Assembly: GCA_016795565.1 (NCBI GenBank)
Contig: JAEUGW010000049.1
Span: 1 to 64,000, forward strand
Reading direction: 5' to 3'
From: Opitutaceae bacterium
GTDB taxonomy: Bacteria; Verrucomicrobiota; Verrucomicrobiia; Opitutales; Opitutaceae
Length of the DNA: 64,000 bases
Within the stretch, counting starts at the first letter, position 1, and each line of letters starts with the position of its first letter. The translations under genes and the position numbers were made by a program. The notes under the pieces were generated by a model. It was not told where the DNA came from, did no database searches, and was given only the letters and a program-made list of their open reading frames with translations. Positions 47,077-54,822 of this stretch are shown here, one piece after another.

Positions 47077-47772
47077 ATGAAGCTCCTCCACGTTTCCGAC
47101 CTGCACTTTCGCCCCCACTGGTTTGAGTGGGTGGCGAAGGAGGCGTGTCATTACGATGCAGTCTGCATCGCGGGCGATCTGCTGGACATGTTTGGGACCC
47201 ACGAGACAGGGATGCGGGACCAGGCGGCTTGGGTTCGCACTTGGATTCGCGGATTCTCGGGACGGCTGTTCGTGTGCAGCGGCAACCACGATTGGTGGGA
47301 TTCGAAGGGTGTCGTTGACAACGACGCGCACGGAGGATGGCTGGACAAGATGGGCAGCAACCAGGTCACGGTCGATGGGCAGGGAGCCGTGATCGGTGGC
47401 TACCATATCTTCTGCCACCCCTTCCGATTTCCTGCCTGCTGGCCCCAGGCTCCTTCGGGCAAATGGATTCTCCTGCATCATGCCCCTCCCGCCTATGCTG
47501 GAACGGGGGTGACGGGCAGCACCGGCAAGGATCAAGGCTGCCGGGAGTTGGCGGCGGCGATCATCGGCAGCCCGCGCCCGCCGTGGCTGATCTTGTCCGG
47601 CCATATCCACAAGCCGAAGTCTTGGCGGGGGCGACATGGCGCGAGTTGGTCCTTCAATCCGACTTTCGACGCGGAAGCGCCGTGGCCGAATCACATCACG
47701 ATCGATACAGAAAGCGGAGTCGTGACTTGGATTACGTCCCGCGAAGGGACTTGGCCCGTGCGTGTGCTGTAG
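47077..47772 (+). CDS. Calcineurin-like metallophosphoesterase
   Basis: 231-aa enzyme with the full metal-site set: DLHFRPHW (D-x-H), AGDLLDM (GD), SGNHDWW (GNHD), LHHAPP and GHIHKPK. Compact, no signal peptide, so cytoplasmic. Substrate unknown; members act on nucleic acids, nucleotides or phosphoproteins. It stands alone on the mobile element and could be a cargo or defence gene. Confidence 0.88.
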   Translation: MKLLHVSDLHFRPHWFEWVAKEACHYDAVCIAGDLLDMFGTHETGMRDQAAWVRTWIRGFSGRLFVCSGNHDWWDSKGVVDNDAHGGWLDKMGSNQVTVDGQGAVIGGYHIFCHPFRFPACWPQAPSGKWILLHHAPPAYAGTGVTGSTGKDQGCRELAAAIIGSPRPPWLILSGHIHKPKSWRGRHGASWSFNPTFDAEAPWPNHITIDTESGVVTWITSREGTWPVRVL

Positions 47773-47952
47773 GCCGCCTTTCGGTCCCTGCTGCTCCGTG
47801 GGGCTCGAACACCAGCGTCCAAAGTGTTCCTGGCGGAAGCTTCCGGTTCGTATCTGGCTAAGCTACTGTGAGCTACGTCTAAGGGTTTCGGCCTCGATTT
47901 TAACTAATATCTAATTGTTTGATAAACGCCAATAATTGGGTTTTCTACCAAT

Positions 47953-48255
47953 ATGCTAGGACTAAAGACAGAACTGGAAGTTGCCCGCGAATTGGCCGCG
48001 CGGGTGCGGGCTTTGCGTCTGGAATTCGGTTGGTCACAGGGTGAGCTCGCGCGACGCGCCGGATTGCGCCTCTCCACCTACCGCCTTTTTGAACAGACCG
48101 GACAGATCGCCTTGGTCCGCCTGCTGCGCGTGCTCTCAATCATGGATCGCCTGAATGATTTCGAACAGGTGTGCCTGCCAAGCGATGCGCCGCGCTCGCT
48201 CGCCGATTTGCATATGCGGAAACGGCAGCGCGGACGGAGGACTCCCCATGCTTAA
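47953..48255 (+). CDS. hipB: HipB-like XRE antitoxin
   Basis: 100-aa HTH protein (LRLEFGWSQGELARRAGLRL, then STYRLFEQTGQIALVRLLRV) followed by a short basic tail. It precedes and overlaps the HipA kinase gene by 8 bp. A CCAAT-A-ATTGG inverted repeat lies at 47929-47939, close upstream of its start, and may be its operator. HipB represses its own promoter and neutralises HipA. Confidence 0.85.
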   Translation: MLGLKTELEVARELAARVRALRLEFGWSQGELARRAGLRLSTYRLFEQTGQIALVRLLRVLSIMDRLNDFEQVCLPSDAPRSLADLHMRKRQRGRRTPHA

Positions 48256-49585
48256 TGTCTCCTACCTTGGACAGCGCGTCGGCCAGCTCGACGAGGGCAA
48301 CGGCCGAGTTTTTTTTGAGTATGACCCCGCTTGGCTCGCGCATGGCCATGAACTTTCCCCGCTCCATTTGGCGCGGAAGCCGGGAACCCTTTATCATCAT
48401 GCCAAGGCCTTCGACGGTCTGCCGGGGCTGTTCTGGGATTCACTGCCCGATGCGTGGGGCACCAAGCTGATGGAACTGCGCTTCGCCGAAAAAGGCATCA
48501 AGCCCAAGGATGTCACACGCCTGATGCGCCTGGCCTACGTGGGCCAACGCGGAATCGGCGCATTGACCTACGAGCCGGCTTGGCCGACGGATGATCCGCG
48601 CCCGGCCGTGCAACAGACAAAGCTCGTGGTGCTCGAGCGCGAGACGCGCAAGGTGGTGGCGGGCGCGGCCGGCGACGTATTGCCCCATTTGCTCGAGGCC
48701 GGCGGAACGGCGGGCGGCGCTCATCCGAAGGTTCTCGTCGGTGTAAGCGAGCAGCGCAAGAATGAGGTGGTCTATGGCGGCAACCGCTATCCCGAGGGAT
48801 ACGCGCCCTGGCTCATCAAGTTTGATTTGAGCAAGGAAAACAAGGTGGCGCCACTGGAGCAGGCGTATGCCGAGATGGCGCGCGCAGCGGGTATTAAAAT
48901 GCCGGAAACCCGGCTCTTTCCCGTGCACAATGACGAGGCGAAAGAACTCCGGCAGCATTTCGGCGTCAGGCGCTTCGATCGCACGGACGAAGGTTCCCTT
49001 CACGTCCATTCCTATGCCGGGGTGGCTCATCGCGATCCGGACAAGGGGGACTACCGCGAACTCCTGCTCGTCACCAAAACGCTCACTCGCGACATGACGC
49101 AAGTGACTGAAGCTTTCCGCCGGATGGTGTTCAACGTCGTGGCGAGCAACCGGGACGACCACGGCAAGAACCACGCCTTTGTTTACCGCAACAATCAATG
49201 GTCGATGTCACCGGCCTTCGACGTCACTTACGTGTCGCCGGTGGCCCAGTCGATGCGCGGCATGGCTGTTGCGGGCGAATGGCGCGCCCCCAAGTGGAAC
49301 CACCTGGAGAGCGTCGCGAAAGATGCTGGCATGGAGCCGCGCGCAATTCGCGCCGTCGCCGAGCAAGTCGCAGTGGCCGTCACGCTTTGGCCGCATTACG
49401 CGCAGCAGGCAGGCGTCTCGGCCGAAGAAGCGGCCAAGGTCAAAGCGGTGGTTTCCGATCAGCGCGAACTCCTGGCGACCGGCCGGCAAATTGCCGTAGC
49501 CCCACCCGCGCCGGCGATTGAGCCATCGCCGAGCGTAAAACCGCCCCGCCAGACCCCTCGGCAGGGACCGCGCATGAGCATGTAA
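48248..49585 (+). CDS. hipA: HipA-like serine/threonine protein kinase toxin
   Basis: 445-aa kinase of the HipA family. The N-terminal HipA_N domain (MLNVSYLGQRVGQLDE) and GLFWDSLPDAWG precede the kinase core, with N301-R-D-D-H-G-K-N as the catalytic loop and SPAFDVTYVS as the metal-binding segment. In E. coli, HipA phosphorylates GltX and stops growth. The C-terminus carries a Pro-rich extension. Adjacent HipB fits a toxin-antitoxin pair, which could stabilise the mobile element. Confidence 0.9.
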   Translation: MLNVSYLGQRVGQLDEGNGRVFFEYDPAWLAHGHELSPLHLARKPGTLYHHAKAFDGLPGLFWDSLPDAWGTKLMELRFAEKGIKPKDVTRLMRLAYVGQRGIGALTYEPAWPTDDPRPAVQQTKLVVLERETRKVVAGAAGDVLPHLLEAGGTAGGAHPKVLVGVSEQRKNEVVYGGNRYPEGYAPWLIKFDLSKENKVAPLEQAYAEMARAAGIKMPETRLFPVHNDEAKELRQHFGVRRFDRTDEGSLHVHSYAGVAHRDPDKGDYRELLLVTKTLTRDMTQVTEAFRRMVFNVVASNRDDHGKNHAFVYRNNQWSMSPAFDVTYVSPVAQSMRGMAVAGEWRAPKWNHLESVAKDAGMEPRAIRAVAEQVAVAVTLWPHYAQQAGVSAEEAAKVKAVVSDQRELLATGRQIAVAPPAPAIEPSPSVKPPRQTPRQGPRMSM

Positions 49586-49598
49586 CTGACTGCCCCGC

Positions 49599-50138
49599 GT
49601 GCCGACCATAGCCAAATCCACGGTTCTTATCACGCCTCACGACGGGGAAGAATGGTTCGCGCAGGCCTGCGCCACGGCCGCGAAAATATCGCGGTCGGAA
49701 TTACTCGCGGCCGCCGCGATCCGTGGCTGCTACTACTATCTTCCCTTGTGGCCAAACTTGGCCCCCCGGGAGATAGCCTCGCTACCACATGAAGTTTTGG
49801 GTTGCGCCCTTCTCCGTGGCCCACAGGACGGGGACACTTTTCAAGCTATCCGTTGCGGTGCGATGGTGCTGAGCGACCTTAGCAACGTTCCGGACCGAAT
49901 TGCGCGGGCGGCGGTAGTGTTGCGCGTCACCGGTCGCGCGGCGCACATCGCGCGGCTGGCTCTGGCAGTGGACCAACACCGGGGCTTTTGGCAGGACATT
50001 CTGGCGGCATTGCCGGCTACCCCGGATGAAGAACAGGATTTCCTGCCGGGCCTTTCGCGCTTGGTGGCGGAGACCCGCCGCAGCGGACCGAATCAAGGTC
50101 CAGTTCGAACCTGGCTGCGCACCACCTATGGGCGATGA
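49599..50138 (+). CDS. Hypothetical protein downstream of hipA
   Basis: 179-aa soluble protein with a GTG start 13 bp after the hipA stop. It has an N-terminal ribbon-like start (STVLITPHDGEEWFAQACAT), Ala/Leu helices and a Trp-rich end. Not recognised. It may be co-transcribed with hipBA. Confidence 0.55.
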   Translation: MPTIAKSTVLITPHDGEEWFAQACATAAKISRSELLAAAAIRGCYYYLPLWPNLAPREIASLPHEVLGCALLRGPQDGDTFQAIRCGAMVLSDLSNVPDRIARAAVVLRVTGRAAHIARLALAVDQHRGFWQDILAALPATPDEEQDFLPGLSRLVAETRRSGPNQGPVRTWLRTTYGR

Positions 50139-50524
50139 ACATCGGCATAGGGTGTCATCGCCCATGTTGATCGAACACTTGGCCGTCCAGTGTTCGTTGC
50201 CCAATCTGGCGCATCTGCCGGAAGTCGCTAAGCTTACCCGCCGTGAAACTACGTCACTTCCTCAGCAAATTCCACCGGCTTTGTCCTATCGATGCCGGGC
50301 GTGAAACTGCTTTGAAGGAACTATGCCGCGGTGAAGATCGTGAGTTGTTGGCTCAAGGGCGTGGATACGAGATTGTAGCCAGGAACCGCCGGCTGATGGG
50401 CATCCGCGACGGTGCGAAAGCCAAACTGGGCGGCAATGAACGGCGCTCGAATTGAGTGACCCCGGTTAAGCCAGCTATTCAACCGACTGATGCGCGAGGT
50501 CGCCCTGCGCCGGGCGAATTGCTG
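50139..50524. other. Mostly non-coding stretch with one doubtful small ORF
   Basis: It contains a possible 70-codon frame (GTG 50243 to 50455, beginning MKLRHFLSKFHRLCPIDAGR and rich in Arg/Lys) that ends just before the next HTH gene. Base-composition and motif support are weak, so I list it as uncertain. Confidence 0.3.
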
Positions 50525-50722
50525 ATGCCAGTCGAGGGTTTTGTCGGCACCAAGGACATCGCTCGGTTGCTCGGCATTGCGCCGCGCACCGTGACGAACT
50601 ACGCCCAGAATCGGGTCATCACCAGCTACGGCCCGCCCGGCGGCCTGTTGCGCTTCCGTGTCTCCGAGGTGTTGGCCGATATGGAAAAAATTCGCCGGGC
50701 CTCCAAGTGGAAGAACAATTAG
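50525..50722 (+). CDS. Small HTH protein, possible excisionase
   Basis: 65 aa from ATG 50525 (88 aa from GTG 50456) with a MerR/excisionase-like HTH: GFVGTKDIARLLGIAPRTV, then a wing GGLLRFRVSEVLADMEK. It converges on the integrase gene with a 4-bp overlap (50719-50722), a setting in which it could control integration versus excision. Confidence 0.65.
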   Translation: MPVEGFVGTKDIARLLGIAPRTVTNYAQNRVITSYGPPGGLLRFRVSEVLADMEKIRRASKWKNN

Positions 50723-51870
50723 TTCCGGAGACCGGGCAGCAGGCGGAAAAAGGCTTTCGCCTGGGCCGCGGTCGCATGGCCTTCGTAGTGGCGTTTGATG
50801 ATCGTCTCGGAATTGCCGCAGTTGCGGGAAACCTGCGCGTAGCTGGCACCCGGCAGCGCGAGTGAATAGGTGATGTAAGCGTGGCGGCCCAGGTTGGGCA
50901 GCGCCGCGCGTTCCGCACTCAGCACCGAACGCTTCAGGTCCTTGAACAGTTGCCAGTGGTTCGGGACGTAGAATGCGGGTTTCTTCTTCTGCAATTTGGT
51001 CAACCAAGCGCGCAGGGTGGGATTCATGACGACGACCCGCAGGCCCTTCTTGCCGTCAACGGCAATACGGCCCGTCTCGAAATTGATCTTCGCCCAACCG
51101 CCTTGCTGTTCAAGGCGCTGGATCTCCTCGGTGCGCATCCCCGAAAACAGGCTCATGACGAAGAAGGGCAGCAGCGATCCACGGCGCGCGGCCTTCAAGA
51201 GGGCGGCGGCTTCGTCCACCGAATAGAGCTCCGGAATCCGGCCACGAGACAAAGCCCCGTTGTTGTTCGGATTCGGAATCCCGCTGAGGGGATTGGACGG
51301 CAGTTCCTTCCGATTCACCAGCCACTGAAAGAAGGCCGCCATCGTGCGCCGGCGGTGGGAGAAGGTCAGCAGACTCTTCGCCTGCCAGCGGCCAAGGTAT
51401 TCGCGGGCCTTCTCCTCTGTCATCGTGCCCGTCGGGAAATCCTTGCCCAACACCTCCCGCATGGTCCGGAAATGAGCCTCATACTCGAGGATGGTCCGGC
51501 CCGAAACTACCTTCAATTTCTTGTCGTTCAGAAAGCGCGTCTGCGCTTCGGACAGCTTCGGGCCCTCGACGGCCGCCTTGTGATGCTTCGTGTAGAACGT
51601 CAGCGCCTCGTAAATCGAGCCAATGCTATGTTGCCGCGCAAACATCAGGCAAAGCTCTGCGTGACGCACCTGGTCGGCCGTCATCGTGGTCGAATGGGTC
51701 TGGTAGTCCCCGCCAAAGGTCGGCAGAAGCTTCTGCAACTCCACCATCATCACCAATCGGTCCTTAAAACGCTCGCTGCGGACCTTCTGGCCGTTGTGAC
51801 AATACCAATAAGAAAAAGTCTTCCCGCGCTTGCCGTCGTGACTGAGTTCGTGGATTTTTGGGTGCAACAT
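50719..51870 (-). CDS. Tyrosine recombinase/integrase of the element
   Basis: 383-aa integrase that joins the element into tRNA-Ser(UGA). N-terminal core-binding and SAM-like domains are followed by the catalytic domain with LFSGMRTEEIQRLE (first Arg), LGRHAYITY (His-x-x-x region) and HYEGHATAAQAK (nucleophilic Tyr). The ATG at 51870 starts the natural protein MLHPKIHELSH; upstream in-frame codons run into the tRNA 3' half. The gene lies 60 bp inside the right end. Confidence 0.93.
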   Translation of the reverse strand: MLHPKIHELSHDGKRGKTFSYWYCHNGQKVRSERFKDRLVMMVELQKLLPTFGGDYQTHSTTMTADQVRHAELCLMFARQHSIGSIYEALTFYTKHHKAAVEGPKLSEAQTRFLNDKKLKVVSGRTILEYEAHFRTMREVLGKDFPTGTMTEEKAREYLGRWQAKSLLTFSHRRRTMAAFFQWLVNRKELPSNPLSGIPNPNNNGALSRGRIPELYSVDEAAALLKAARRGSLLPFFVMSLFSGMRTEEIQRLEQQGGWAKINFETGRIAVDGKKGLRVVVMNPTLRAWLTKLQKKKPAFYVPNHWQLFKDLKRSVLSAERAALPNLGRHAYITYSLALPGASYAQVSRNCGNSETIIKRHYEGHATAAQAKAFFRLLPGLRN

Positions 51871-51895
51871 AATCAGTATATTTAATGCCAGTTTA

Positions 51896-51909
51896 TTTGG
51901 CAAATTTTG
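51896..51909. promoter_or_regulatory. Right-end TTTGGCAA motif, possible integrase arm site
   Basis: TTTGGCAAATTTTG, 24 bp inside the right core, matches the tandem TTTTGGCAAC motif near the left end (25915-25939). Confidence 0.4.
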
Positions 51910-51932
51910 AGTTTCCCCTCTGTATAGCACCT

Positions 51933-51942
51933 TCTTGAAAAC
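51933..51942. other. Right attachment-site core (attR)
   Basis: TCTTGAAAAC, identical to the left core (25835-25844). Directly followed by ACCGC-type anticodon-stem sequence and the rest of the tRNA-Ser. Confidence 0.8.
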
Positions 51943-51989
51943 CGCTGAACCGCAAGGTTCCGGGGGTTCGAATCCCTCCCCCACCGCCA
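51933..51989 (+). pseudogene. tRNA-Ser (UGA), 3' half, split by the mobile element
   Basis: Anticodon loop end, 3' stem ACCGC, long variable arm GAACC/GGTTC, T-loop TTCGAAT, acceptor 3' strand CCCCACC, discriminator G and CCA. All of these pair with the left half at 25804-25844. No 5' half lies upstream, so this copy cannot be expressed as a tRNA on its own. Confidence 0.88.
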
Positions 51990-51997
51990 CCCCCGGC

Positions 51998-53011
51998 ATG
52001 AAACTCCGCCACCATCCCTACACCCTCGAGCTCAGGCACGCGTTCAACATCGCGAACAACTCCCGCACGACCACGCCCGCCGTGTTGGTGGAGGTCGAGC
52101 AGGATGGCATCACGGGTTACGGCGAGGCGGCCATGCCGCCCTACCTCGGCGAGAGCCAGGCCACGGCGGCGGCGTTTCTGGGCAAGGTGGACCTCAGCCC
52201 CTTCGCCGATCCCTTCCAACTCGAGGAAATCCTTCCGGCCATCGATGCCCTCGCCCCGGGCAACACCGCCGCCAAGGCCGCCGTGGACATCGCCCTGCAC
52301 GACTGGATCGGCAAGAAACTCGGCGCGCCCTGGCACCGCCTCTGGGGCCTCGATCCGGCGAAGACCCCCGTCACCTCCTTCACCATCGGCCTCGATACCG
52401 CCGAGATCGTGCGCCAGAAGACCCGCGAGGGCGCCCCCTACAAGATCATCAAGGTGAAACTCGGCCGCGACACCGACCGCATGATGATCGAGACCATCCG
52501 CTCCGTCACGGACACGCCCATCACCGTCGATGCCAACCAGGGCTGGGCCGACCGCAACGAGGCGCTGCGGAAGATCGAGTGGCTCGCCACGCAGAACGTC
52601 CTCTTCATCGAACAACCGATGCCCAAGGCGCAACTCGACGACACGGCCTGGCTGCGCGAGCGCAGCCCCCTGCCCCTCGTCGCCGACGAGAGCTGCCAGC
52701 GGCTGGCCGACGTGGCGCGCCTGCGCGGCGTCTTCGACGGCATCAACATCAAGCTCATGAAATGCACCGGCCTCCGCGAGGCCCGCGCCATGATCACGCT
52801 CGCCCGCGCCCTCGACCTGAAGGTCATGCTCGGCTGCATGACCGAGACCTCCGTCGCCATCTCCGCCGCCGCCCAACTTTCCCCGCTCGTGGACTGGGCG
52901 GACCTCGACGGCGCGCTCCTGATCCGCAACGACCCCTTCGACGGCGCCACCATCGTGGACGGCAAGGTGACCCTGAACAACCGCCCCGGCATCGGCGCGG
53001 TGAAACGCTGA
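51998..53011 (+). CDS. Dipeptide epimerase (L-Ala-D/L-Glu type)
   Basis: 337-aa enolase-superfamily enzyme. Catalytic acid/base lysines are in IIKVKLG (K-x-K) and NIKLMKCTG; metal ligands in VDANQGW, FIEQPMP and VADESC. It should epimerise a dipeptide such as L-Ala-D-Glu from peptidoglycan turnover. ATG 51998 is the start of the natural protein; a longer reading frame runs into the tRNA. It opens a set of cell-wall recycling genes. Confidence 0.88.
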   Translation: MKLRHHPYTLELRHAFNIANNSRTTTPAVLVEVEQDGITGYGEAAMPPYLGESQATAAAFLGKVDLSPFADPFQLEEILPAIDALAPGNTAAKAAVDIALHDWIGKKLGAPWHRLWGLDPAKTPVTSFTIGLDTAEIVRQKTREGAPYKIIKVKLGRDTDRMMIETIRSVTDTPITVDANQGWADRNEALRKIEWLATQNVLFIEQPMPKAQLDDTAWLRERSPLPLVADESCQRLADVARLRGVFDGINIKLMKCTGLREARAMITLARALDLKVMLGCMTETSVAISAAAQLSPLVDWADLDGALLIRNDPFDGATIVDGKVTLNNRPGIGAVKR

Positions 53012-53065
53012 CTCGGGCCGGAAAAGGCTGGTTGCCCCTCCCGTGGATTCGGTCAGACTATCGGC

Positions 53066-54814
53066 ATGAATTTGCCCCGCGGTTGCCCCTCCTCCCTGCG
53101 CCTGGCCGCCACCCTCGCCCTACCCTGCGGCCTGCTGGCTCAACCGGACGCCACCGCCCCCGCGCTGCAACTGCCCACCTACACGGTCACCGCGGAGCGC
53201 GAACTGCCGCCGCCCGAAAGCTGGCTGTATGCACGCATCCCGGGCTTCGAGGTCCTCTCCAACGCCTCGGAGGCCAAGACCCGGCATCTGCTCGGTGAAT
53301 TCCAGCGTTTCACCCACGCGCTGCACCTGGTGTGGCCCGGCCTGGTCCCGCCTGACTCCGTGCCGGCTTCGCTCATCCTCTGCGGCCGGGGCGACAAGTT
53401 CGGCGCTTTCCTGCCCGCCGCCTCCGGCGGCGAAAGGGCCGCGGCCAGCGTCACGCTCCGTTCGCCCGACCAGGCGGCCATCGTGCTCGACCTGCAGACC
53501 ACCGTGCTCAACCTCCCCGCCACCGAGGGCCCCGCCCCGGTGGTCGTGGATGCCGAGGGCAACGCCGACGGTTCCAACCTGAACCCCGGCTTCGCCGTCG
53601 ATGCCTACCGGCAGTTGAGCCGCGAATACGTCCGCTATCTGCTCTCCGGCCGGGAAACGCCCCCGCCCGCCTGGTTCACCGAGGGCCTGGCGCAGCTCTT
53701 CATGGCGATCGATATCACGGACACCTCGATCACGCTGGGCAAGCTGGCCGACCCGAATCTCCGGCCGGACCCGCTGGCCGGCGGACGCGCCGCGCTCGAG
53801 GAAGACCGCGACTTCAACGCCGCGCTGGCCACCAGCGCGCTGCTGCCGATGGCGGAGCTGCTTGCCGTCTCCCCTGATTCCACCGAGGCGAGAAATCCGC
53901 TCGGCCGCGTCTGGGCCAAGCAATGCTACGCCTTCGTCCACTGGGGCCTGTATGGCGACGACGGCGCGCACCAGAAGGATTTTTTCATCTTCCTGGCCCG
54001 TCTCGGCCGCGAGCCGCCGAGCGAGGCCTTGTTTGCGGCCTGCTTCAAGCAGGACTACAAGGCCATGCTTGCGACGCTGCGCGGCTACATCCAGGTCACG
54101 CGGCACAAGGTGGCGGGGATTCGCGCGGACAAGGGCCAAAAAATCCCCGAGCCTCCCGAGGTCGTCCTGCGCGCGGCGACCCAGGCGGAAGCCGGGCGGA
54201 TGGTGGGCGATGCCCTGCTCCTCGCCGGGCACCCCGCCGCAGCCCGCGAGTCCTACGTCACCGCCTACCGGCGCGGCGAGCGCGACCCCGCGTTGCTGGC
54301 GGCCCTCGGTCTCGCGGAACTCTCCGGCGGCGACCGCCCGCGCGCGCAATCCCTGCTGCAGGCCGCTCTGGCCGGCCGCGCCAGCCGGCCCCGCGCCGAC
54401 CTGGAACTCGCACGCCTGCGCCTGGCCGACAGCCTGGCCCGGCCGCAAGCCGGCAACGGCCGGCTCAGCGCCGCGCAAACGAGCCACGTGCTCGAACCCC
54501 TCCTGGTCGCGCGCCGCCAGCCGCCGCCGCTGGTGGAAATCTTCGAATGCATGGCGGAAACCTGGGCGCACAGCGCAACCCCGCCGGCGGCGGCCGACTT
54601 TGCCGCCATCGAGGACGGCGTGCGGCTTTTTGCACGGAACACCGAGCTCGTTTACCGCGCGGCCGAACTCCGCGGCCAGGGCGGCTACGCCCGCGAAGCC
54701 CACGGCCTGGTGCGCCTGGGCTTGCGCCTCGCTGCCGACGCGCTGACCCGCGACCGTTTCGAGAAACTGCAGGCCGGCTTGCCCCCGGAACCGCCCGCCC
54801 CCGCGAAAAGCTGA
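53066..54814 (+). CDS. Secreted TPR-containing protein, degenerate gluzincin-like
   Basis: 582-aa protein with a signal peptide (LRLAATLALPCGLLA) and a TYTVTAERELPPP segment like the region just before a TonB plug. The middle resembles a DUF1570-type peptidase, with LSREYVRYLL and PAWFTEGLAQLF where active members have HExxH and the downstream Glu; the His residues are replaced by Arg, so peptidase activity is unlikely. The C-terminal half holds Ala/Leu TPR-like helical repeats. Possible scaffold. Confidence 0.65.
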   Translation: MNLPRGCPSSLRLAATLALPCGLLAQPDATAPALQLPTYTVTAERELPPPESWLYARIPGFEVLSNASEAKTRHLLGEFQRFTHALHLVWPGLVPPDSVPASLILCGRGDKFGAFLPAASGGERAAASVTLRSPDQAAIVLDLQTTVLNLPATEGPAPVVVDAEGNADGSNLNPGFAVDAYRQLSREYVRYLLSGRETPPPAWFTEGLAQLFMAIDITDTSITLGKLADPNLRPDPLAGGRAALEEDRDFNAALATSALLPMAELLAVSPDSTEARNPLGRVWAKQCYAFVHWGLYGDDGAHQKDFFIFLARLGREPPSEALFAACFKQDYKAMLATLRGYIQVTRHKVAGIRADKGQKIPEPPEVVLRAATQAEAGRMVGDALLLAGHPAAARESYVTAYRRGERDPALLAALGLAELSGGDRPRAQSLLQAALAGRASRPRADLELARLRLADSLARPQAGNGRLSAAQTSHVLEPLLVARRQPPPLVEIFECMAETWAHSATPPAAADFAAIEDGVRLFARNTELVYRAAELRGQGGYAREAHGLVRLGLRLAADALTRDRFEKLQAGLPPEPPAPAKS

Positions 54815-54822
54815 CCTGTTCC

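Larger units (their letters stand above)
25835..51942. mobile_element. Integrative and mobilizable element in tRNA-Ser(UGA), about 26 kb
   Basis: Bounded by 10-bp direct repeats in the two halves of one tRNA-Ser gene. Left end carries a complete replacement tRNA-Ser(UGA); right end carries a tyrosine integrase and a small HTH protein. Inside are a divalent-metal efflux region (26.5-40.1 kb), a MobF relaxase with accessory genes (40.2-44.5 kb), and HipBA, regulator and unknown genes (44.6-50.7 kb). No VirB/Tra secretion genes are seen, so it would need a helper conjugation system. Short TTTGGCAA-containing motifs near both ends (25915-25939 and 51896-51909) may be integrase arm sites. Confidence 0.85.

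Noticed and set aside
25835-51942. A conjugative (self-transferring) element
   Set aside because: No type IV secretion or coupling-protein genes found between the att cores, so mobilizable is the safer call.
25804-51989. A tRNA split by an intron
   Set aside because: The insertion is 26 kb with integrase and relaxase and has direct repeats, not intron structure.
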